Below, piece after piece: positions 59,534-64,000 of a stretch of DNA of 64,000 bases. This DNA comes from Paenibacillus montaniterrae. Lineage in GTDB: Bacteria > Bacillota > Bacilli > Paenibacillales > Paenibacillaceae. The stretch is from NCBI RefSeq assembly GCF_018403185.1, contig NZ_BOSE01000008.1, forward strand, positions 186,001 through 250,000, in the 5' to 3' direction. Under the pieces are notes generated by a model. That model worked only from the letters and a program-made list of their open reading frames with translations. It was not told the origin of the DNA and made no database searches. A program made the translations under genes and the position numbers. Numbering within the stretch: the stretch's first letter is position 1; the number at the start of each line of letters is the position of its first letter.

Positions 59534-59992
59534 TTGCAGCTATATGAGCGACTTCTTGCTATTGCAGAAGAGCAATCTGTCTATGTATATGAAAAGCCAA
59601 TGTCCAGAAGAAACAAAGGCTTGTACGCAGATCAAGTCATATGGATCAACAAAAATTTAAATACGAAGCAGGAAAAGGCGTGTATTTTGTCCGAGGAGCT
59701 GGGACATTACTTTACTTCTAGCGGCAATATTCTTGATCAGTCCTCCATTTCGAACCGCAAGCAGGAATACCGCGCCAGAGCATGGGGCTATGAGCAGCTT
59801 ATTCCGCTGCACAGGTTTGTTGAAGCATGGCAGCAGGATATTGAGGGCAGACACGCCATTGCGGAATATTTGGAGGTAACGGAGGACTTTTTACAGCATA
59901 CGATCGATCATTACCAACGCAAATTTGGTCTGTACGCCACCTATGAAAACTATCTCATTTACTTTGAACCACTAAATATTATTAAAATGTAA
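59534..59992 (+). CDS. ImmA/IrrE-type metallopeptidase-like protein
   Basis: 152 residues from TTG 59534 after GAGGTGAGG. DQVIWINKNLNTKQEKACIL-SEELGHYFTS pattern: in ImmA the zinc motif is HExxH, whereas here the first His is Ser (SEELGH). Many phage-associated family members vary at this place, so activity is uncertain. Expected to inactivate the XRE repressor upon stress. Confidence 0.85.
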   Translation: MQLYERLLAIAEEQSVYVYEKPMSRRNKGLYADQVIWINKNLNTKQEKACILSEELGHYFTSSGNILDQSSISNRKQEYRARAWGYEQLIPLHRFVEAWQQDIEGRHAIAEYLEVTEDFLQHTIDHYQRKFGLYATYENYLIYFEPLNIIKM

Positions 59993-60026
59993 TCGTTCAT
60001 ATTGCAATGCAGCTTCAGTGCTTTTT

Positions 60027-60070
60027 TTTAGCAGCAAAAACAGAACATATGTTCTGTTTTTGCTGCTAAA
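60027..60070. terminator. 22-bp perfect inverted repeat
   Basis: Two 22-bp arms meet without a loop at CATATG. T-rich on the left, AAA on the right. It lies between immA-like (plus) and the VanZ gene (minus, ends 60104) and works as a convergent terminator. The centre AGAAC-ATAT-GTTCT equals an SOS-box core. Confidence 0.7.
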
Positions 60071-60103
60071 GCGAAATAATAGTGTTGCATCATGATTTAT
60101 AAA

Positions 60104-61531
60104 TTATTTCAAGGCAGAGATTGCGATAGTCAGCTCATACTTTTCAACTTCATTTGCAAATACACATTCAAAGCGATAGACAGGCTGGTAAAAACCTTTG
60201 GAATCCAGCTCATAAATGAGACTCACATCCCTGACTGTAATTGATTTCGTTTGTCTCTGGCGGTTGTGATGAAAGAACTTGCCCGCTGACAATCTATCAT
60301 AAGCTTCAAATTCGCTAATTATTTCGCCGCTTCTGTAATAATCTGCAATGACAATGTTGTTATCGATTTCTTTAATTGTACCGTCGCTATAATAACTGCA
60401 TCTCAATACTCCATCCCAAATTTGATTGCCAACTTGCAGCATGTTAGCGGTAAATATGTAGGAGCCGTCCTCCATCACAGAAAACGATATGTTTGCTGGC
60501 AATTCAAGCTCGAGTTCAGCGAGTGCTCCTCGTATAGTCAGCTCATCGGCATCTTTAACCTTCACCAGATGATCATCAAATTGCGAAAAATCAGTTAAGC
60601 GATAGGTCAGTCCTTTATAGTTAACCCACATATGTATCGAAGCTTCATGATTGTCCGGTTTATAGGCAATGTAGCGAACTGATTCATCATAGGCCCTAGT
60701 CTCATCTTCGTCCATAGTTGCCCCTATTGCTGAAAAAACAGAGCTGGCCAGCGCTTTTGCAGCTTGTTCGTCGCCGAATGCAGCTTGATAGATGCCAGCA
60801 GTATTGCTGTCTCTGGAAAGCTCCACCTCTGACGTCAGCTCTACTCCCTTCATGTTCATTTTGTAAATATAATCGCTGCGCAAATTTCCCAGCTCTTTCA
60901 TGGAATATACGGTAAATATGCTGCCGAATGCCAAAATCATTACTAGCATCGGTGCAGCATAACCAAACAGCTTTGCAGCTGACCGTTTCTGCCTATGGAA
61001 AAGCATCAACGCCAGCATTACTGCGCCGTAACCAAGCCATGCGCCAAATGTATTATTAATTAGGTCATCTATTTCAAAAACGCCTAGCGAACCGACGAGC
61101 TGAATAAGCTCAATAATTAATGAGAAAAGAAATCCGCATAAAACGGTAAGCCAAGCTTTTTGAAGCCCTTTATGCCATAAAGGCAATAAGAATCCAAACG
61201 GAACAAACATCAAAATATTTAATATAATGTTTCTCCAACCACAGAACGACCATTGATTCCATGCTTCAATATAAGAATAAAAGGGCTGTAAGCTGTACGA
61301 TGAGAAGAAGCTTCCTCTACTAAAAAATACTGCTCCAAACACTATGAAGAGATAACATATGCTGATTAATGTCAAAGCTGCGGTTCGTTTGCTAAATTTT
61401 TTGGAGCCTTTCATCAGCCTCTTGTACACGAAAAAGTATCCGACACTGAGTAAAACCGTCAGTATAATAGCAGCTGCAATTCCAAGCGTCAAATACTCCT
61501 TGGCAAGTCTAACAACGTCGCTAAATCTCAT
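60104..61531 (-). CDS. VanZ-domain membrane protein with large C-terminal domain
   Basis: 475 residues. N-terminal 200 residues contain about six hydrophobic segments with VanZ features (RNIILNILMFVPFGFLLPLW, ELIQLVGSLGVFEIDDLINN, GAWLGYG). One more membrane helix and a 270-residue extracytoplasmic domain of unknown type follow. VanZ is linked to teicoplanin resistance but most relatives have no known role. Confidence 0.87.
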   Translation of the reverse strand: MRFSDVVRLAKEYLTLGIAAAIILTVLLSVGYFFVYKRLMKGSKKFSKRTAALTLISICYLFIVFGAVFFSRGSFFSSYSLQPFYSYIEAWNQWSFCGWRNIILNILMFVPFGFLLPLWHKGLQKAWLTVLCGFLFSLIIELIQLVGSLGVFEIDDLINNTFGAWLGYGAVMLALMLFHRQKRSAAKLFGYAAPMLVMILAFGSIFTVYSMKELGNLRSDYIYKMNMKGVELTSEVELSRDSNTAGIYQAAFGDEQAAKALASSVFSAIGATMDEDETRAYDESVRYIAYKPDNHEASIHMWVNYKGLTYRLTDFSQFDDHLVKVKDADELTIRGALAELELELPANISFSVMEDGSYIFTANMLQVGNQIWDGVLRCSYYSDGTIKEIDNNIVIADYYRSGEIISEFEAYDRLSAGKFFHHNRQRQTKSITVRDVSLIYELDSKGFYQPVYRFECVFANEVEKYELTIAISALK

Positions 61532-61626
61532 TACATTTTCCTTCCTAATATTTTAATTTTTTCCTTTAGTTTATATATGCCTTCCCAAGCCCCAGTCGAA
61601 CCGAATTATCAGGAAAATTGCTACAT

Positions 61627-62418
61627 TTATTTCACTAAATCACTGAATCTTTCGGGAATCGGCAACTCGTCAAGCTTTATCCCTTCCGGGGCAATCTTCC
61701 CGCCAAACATCCAAGTTGAGTAGCGCTGCATTACATCACGCGCCTTCATAAATCGTGTATCTCCATCCAATTGACGAGTGTCCCAATATTCAGCTTCCTC
61801 GTCAATTCCTGTCGGGTCTGGCGATTCTGTATTGCTCCAAGAAAGATTATCTACCGCACCTGTGAACGCTTTGTCAATCTCCAATACCATTCGAACTAAT
61901 GTCGAATCTTTATGTTTAGCCCAAGGAGAACTCCCGTCAGCATCGGTATTCAAAACAATTGCAGCTCCGCGTTCCAGTTCTTCCGCATACAAAGTTTTGA
62001 ATATATTGTGGTTCTCGGTGAGCATGCTCGCTACTTCTTCGGCCGAAAGCTGGAAATCCCCTAAGCCTTGTACCTCTGCAACTCCAAGAATATACGCATC
62101 AATCACTTGGTAGGAATGTTCAAGTAGCGCTTTAGTAGCTTCGCTACGGTCATCAACATATTCCAAAATTTCATTATCAACAAACTTTGTCGCCCCGGAA
62201 CCATCCGTTTTGTACATAATGCCTTTCTTTGTTTCTTCTGCGTTTGTTTGCGGGTTCCATTCCTTGTATTCAGTTTCAACGACTGTTTTTCCATTCTGAT
62301 TTGTACGTTCATTTTCAATATTGTTTCCTTCTGCATTAGCAAATACGATTGTTGCCCCTATCAGTACCAGTAAGATGACAGCCGAAGATATACCTAACCA
62401 AATAGGCTTGTTTTTCAT
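61627..62418 (-). CDS. Membrane-anchored or secreted protein of unknown function
   Basis: 263 residues from ATG 62418 (AGGGGGATG upstream). Signal-type start KNKPIWLGISSAVILLVLIG, then FANAEGNN, which can be cut by signal peptidase. The mature part is acidic and has no motif I can name (LEHSYQVIDAYILGVAEVQG; SSPWAKHKDSTLVRMVLEID). It lies about 90 bp after the VanZ gene start on the same strand, so these two may be separate units. Confidence 0.7.
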   Translation of the reverse strand: MKNKPIWLGISSAVILLVLIGATIVFANAEGNNIENERTNQNGKTVVETEYKEWNPQTNAEETKKGIMYKTDGSGATKFVDNEILEYVDDRSEATKALLEHSYQVIDAYILGVAEVQGLGDFQLSAEEVASMLTENHNIFKTLYAEELERGAAIVLNTDADGSSPWAKHKDSTLVRMVLEIDKAFTGAVDNLSWSNTESPDPTGIDEEAEYWDTRQLDGDTRFMKARDVMQRYSTWMFGGKIAPEGIKLDELPIPERFSDLVK

Positions 62419-62504
62419 ACACATCCCCCTAACTAAATCAGCTTAATATTTCCAACAATTGATAGTATTGACGACAATTTTGCTAGAAGGGTTTCATTTT
62501 CCAC

Positions 62505-62548
62505 AAAAAAACGGATGCTGTTCCGCAATAAGGAACAGATCCGTTTTT
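62505..62548 (-). terminator. Terminator of the gene at 62566
   Basis: AAAAACGGAT-CTGTTCC and GGAACAG-TCCGTTTTT with one mismatch; T-run on the minus strand. Confidence 0.85.
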
Positions 62549-62565
62549 CTACACGCTGCTATGCT

Positions 62566-63279
62566 TTAATATTTTTCAAGTATGGCCATCAGCTCGTCGT
62601 ATTCTTCCCTGCTTAGATGCTGAGCCATCATTTGCTGAATGTCCAGCAGCTCCTGCTCGGTCAGCCCATCCTCAAGATAAGTTGAAAACATTTGCCACGA
62701 CTCGGGAGGAAGCTTGTTCATCATTAGCTCAAACATCCGCTCTTTATCCTCCATCGCTATGCTTTCTTTGGATGCATCGATTTCTTCTGGCGTAATCGTT
62801 GGCGTGCCGCCGCCTTCAATCGGAGCTAACGCCTCCTGCGCCGGCTCCAGGCTATCGTCGAACTCGGCAGCATTTGATGAAGTGTCACCTTCTTCATTGA
62901 CTTCTTCATTGACTTCTTCATTGACGCCTTCGCCACTGCCTGGCTCAGCAGCATCCTCATCGTCAGCTTGCGTCCCGGCTTCCTGATCAGGCGAGTCCAA
63001 CGGCTCCTCTTCCGACTCCTTGCCGCCCTGCGCTTCAGTGGATGCATCAGCTACTTCTTTTTCTACCACTTCATCCTGTACTGTTCTCTGCTTGCCCCAC
63101 AGCATGCCCCAAACGTCAGCAAAGGCAACAGGCTCCACCTCCAGCGGAAGCTCAAACTGCTTAACCAAGGATTGTACATAACTGGTTACGACGTATCCTG
63201 TCGTCCAAATTGATAATATACAAGCAATAAGTACAGTTGCTACAATTCTCGCTATCCACAATCCAATCTTCCAGGCCAT
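62566..63279 (-). CDS. Single-pass membrane protein with acidic repeat linker, unknown function
   Basis: 237 residues from ATG 63279 (AGGAG 9 nt upstream). An N-terminal membrane helix (IARIVATVLIACILSIWTTG) is followed by an acidic, Glu/Asp/Ser-rich linker with NEEV repeated three times, and a C-terminal helical domain (MNKLPPESWQMFSTYLEDGL, IQQMMAQHLSREEYDELMAI). It may be a spore or envelope protein. No family recognised. Confidence 0.75.
   Translation of the reverse strand: MAWKIGLWIARIVATVLIACILSIWTTGYVVTSYVQSLVKQFELPLEVEPVAFADVWGMLWGKQRTVQDEVVEKEVADASTEAQGGKESEEEPLDSPDQEAGTQADDEDAAEPGSGEGVNEEVNEEVNEEGDTSSNAAEFDDSLEPAQEALAPIEGGGTPTITPEEIDASKESIAMEDKERMFELMMNKLPPESWQMFSTYLEDGLTEQELLDIQQMMAQHLSREEYDELMAILEKY
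62896..62934 (-). repeat. 12-bp coding repeat (about 3 copies)
   Basis: TTCTTCATTGAC-type units code for NEEVNEEVNEE in the acidic linker of the membrane protein. Confidence 0.85.
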
Positions 63280-63427
63280 TTCTCCCAACTCCTCAAACTT
63301 TCCATTTGATATGTGCCTATGCCCGTCCAAAAATAGAGGACAATTACTTCAAAAAGCATAGACGTTTCTATCATTATTGACAGTTTGAGAGTTGATCATT
63401 CTAGCAAATCGCATTTTCGCCAAATAA

Positions 63428-63470
63428 AAAGCTTTGCCAACAGTGTGAAACTCACATCGTCGACAAAGCT
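63428..63470 (-). terminator. Terminator of purA
   Basis: AGCTTTG and CAAAGCT outer arms with an inner GTGTGA/TCACAT helix; T-rich on the minus strand, 21 bp after the purA stop. Confidence 0.7.
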
Positions 63471-63491
63471 ATGATTATGCCTATAGTAATC

Positions 63492-64000
63492 TTATTCGTA
63501 AATTGGCAATACTTGATTCGTTTGCTCACGATTACGGCCAACCGAGAAAATTGCAATTGGAATGCCTGTTAGCTCCGAAATACGGTTAACGAAATTCAAG
63601 GTGTTCTGCGGAAGATCCTCCAAGCGCTTCACATTGGAAATGTCCTCGCTCCAGCCCGGCAGCTCTTCATAAATCGCTTCGCATTCGCTTACTGCCTTCA
63701 AGCTCGCAGGATAGTTATAAATGACTTCGCCGCGATATTTATAGCCCGTGCAAATTTTCACCGTCTCAAGTCCTGTCAGTACGTCAAGCGAGTTCAAGGA
63801 CAAGCCGGTAATACCGCTAACACGACGCGCATGACGGACAACAACCGTGTCGAACCAGCCGACGCGGCGCGGACGGCCTGTAACTGTTCCATACTCATTG
63901 CCCTTGTCGCGAATAAGCTGACCGATCTCATTGTCCTGCTCGGTCGGGAACGGACCATCGCCAACGCGAGTCGTATACGCTTTGGCTACACCGATAACCT
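63492..64000 (-). CDS. purA: Adenylosuccinate synthetase, C-terminal part (5' end outside window)
   Basis: The frame is open to the right window edge; 169 codons are seen. KGNEYGTVTGRPRRVGWFDT and VVRHARRVSGITGLSLNSLD, then CTGYKYRGEVIYNYPASLKA and the end IAIFSVGRNREQTNQVLPIY are typical PurA. The enzyme converts IMP and Asp with GTP to adenylosuccinate. A Met start inside the frame near 63803 is not the true start. Confidence 0.97.
   Translation of the reverse strand, partial: VIGVAKAYTTRVGDGPFPTEQDNEIGQLIRDKGNEYGTVTGRPRRVGWFDTVVVRHARRVSGITGLSLNSLDVLTGLETVKICTGYKYRGEVIYNYPASLKAVSECEAIYEELPGWSEDISNVKRLEDLPQNTLNFVNRISELTGIPIAIFSVGRNREQTNQVLPIYE

Overview
The window looks like a chromosomal segment of a Paenibacillus-type, spore-forming low-GC Gram-positive bacterium. 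Evidence: a complete wal (yyc) operon in Bacillales order (walR-walK-walH-walI-walJ, then htrA, a CxxH/CxxC protein and rlmH), the 3' part of purA at the right end, a CwlJ germination hydrolase, a YfhD-like short protein, and many one-component regulators with AGGAGG-type ribosome sites. I see no rRNA, tRNA, transposase, integrase or CRISPR array.

Left third (1-29.9 kb): an accessory and regulatory patchwork. It holds the N-terminal 807 residues of a secreted amidase-signature enzyme, a TerC-type membrane protein, a TetR/SDR/quinone-oxidoreductase cassette, a sigma factor with a long unknown C-terminal half, several VOC and DinB proteins, cwlJ, a histidyl-tRNA synthetase with a His-rich leader peptide and attenuator, a TetR-MATE divergent pair, a WYL regulator next to the stub of a broken AraC gene, a Cry-domain-I/jacalin-lectin toxin-like protein, a two-component system with a lipoprotein, and a TetR gene divergent from a ketopantoate-reductase-like gene across two inverted repeats.

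Middle (29.9-42.3 kb): rlmH, yyzF-like gene, htrA, walJIHKR (all minus strand), a LysM-G5-M23 peptidoglycan hydrolase, then a plus-strand Cfr-family 23S rRNA methyltransferase. The last has a long leader with a strong terminator, a 37-codon ORF and a hairpin over its ribosome site.

Right part (42.3-60 kb): a minus-strand, PBSX/XkdK-U-type contractile tail cluster. It has sheath, tube, frameshifted tail chaperone, a repeat-built tape measure, LysM hub, baseplate proteins, fibre, holin and endolysin. No terminase, portal, capsid, protease, integrase or replication gene is present. A phage-like switch (XRE repressor plus ImmA-type protein on plus; AbrB-like protein, small ORF and HTH activator on minus) lies beside it. 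This layout is best read as a domesticated phage-tail-like bacteriocin (tailocin) sitting between the wal/cfr region and purA. The activator gene is followed by three 11-bp-spaced GCGGAC repeats, an activator-type promoter and a terminator hairpin ahead of the tail operon.

The far right (60-64 kb) has a VanZ-domain protein, two membrane-anchored or secreted proteins of unknown function, and purA. Starts were chosen from ribosome-binding-site spacing where possible; all functional statements are homology and motif judgements made by reading, not by database search.
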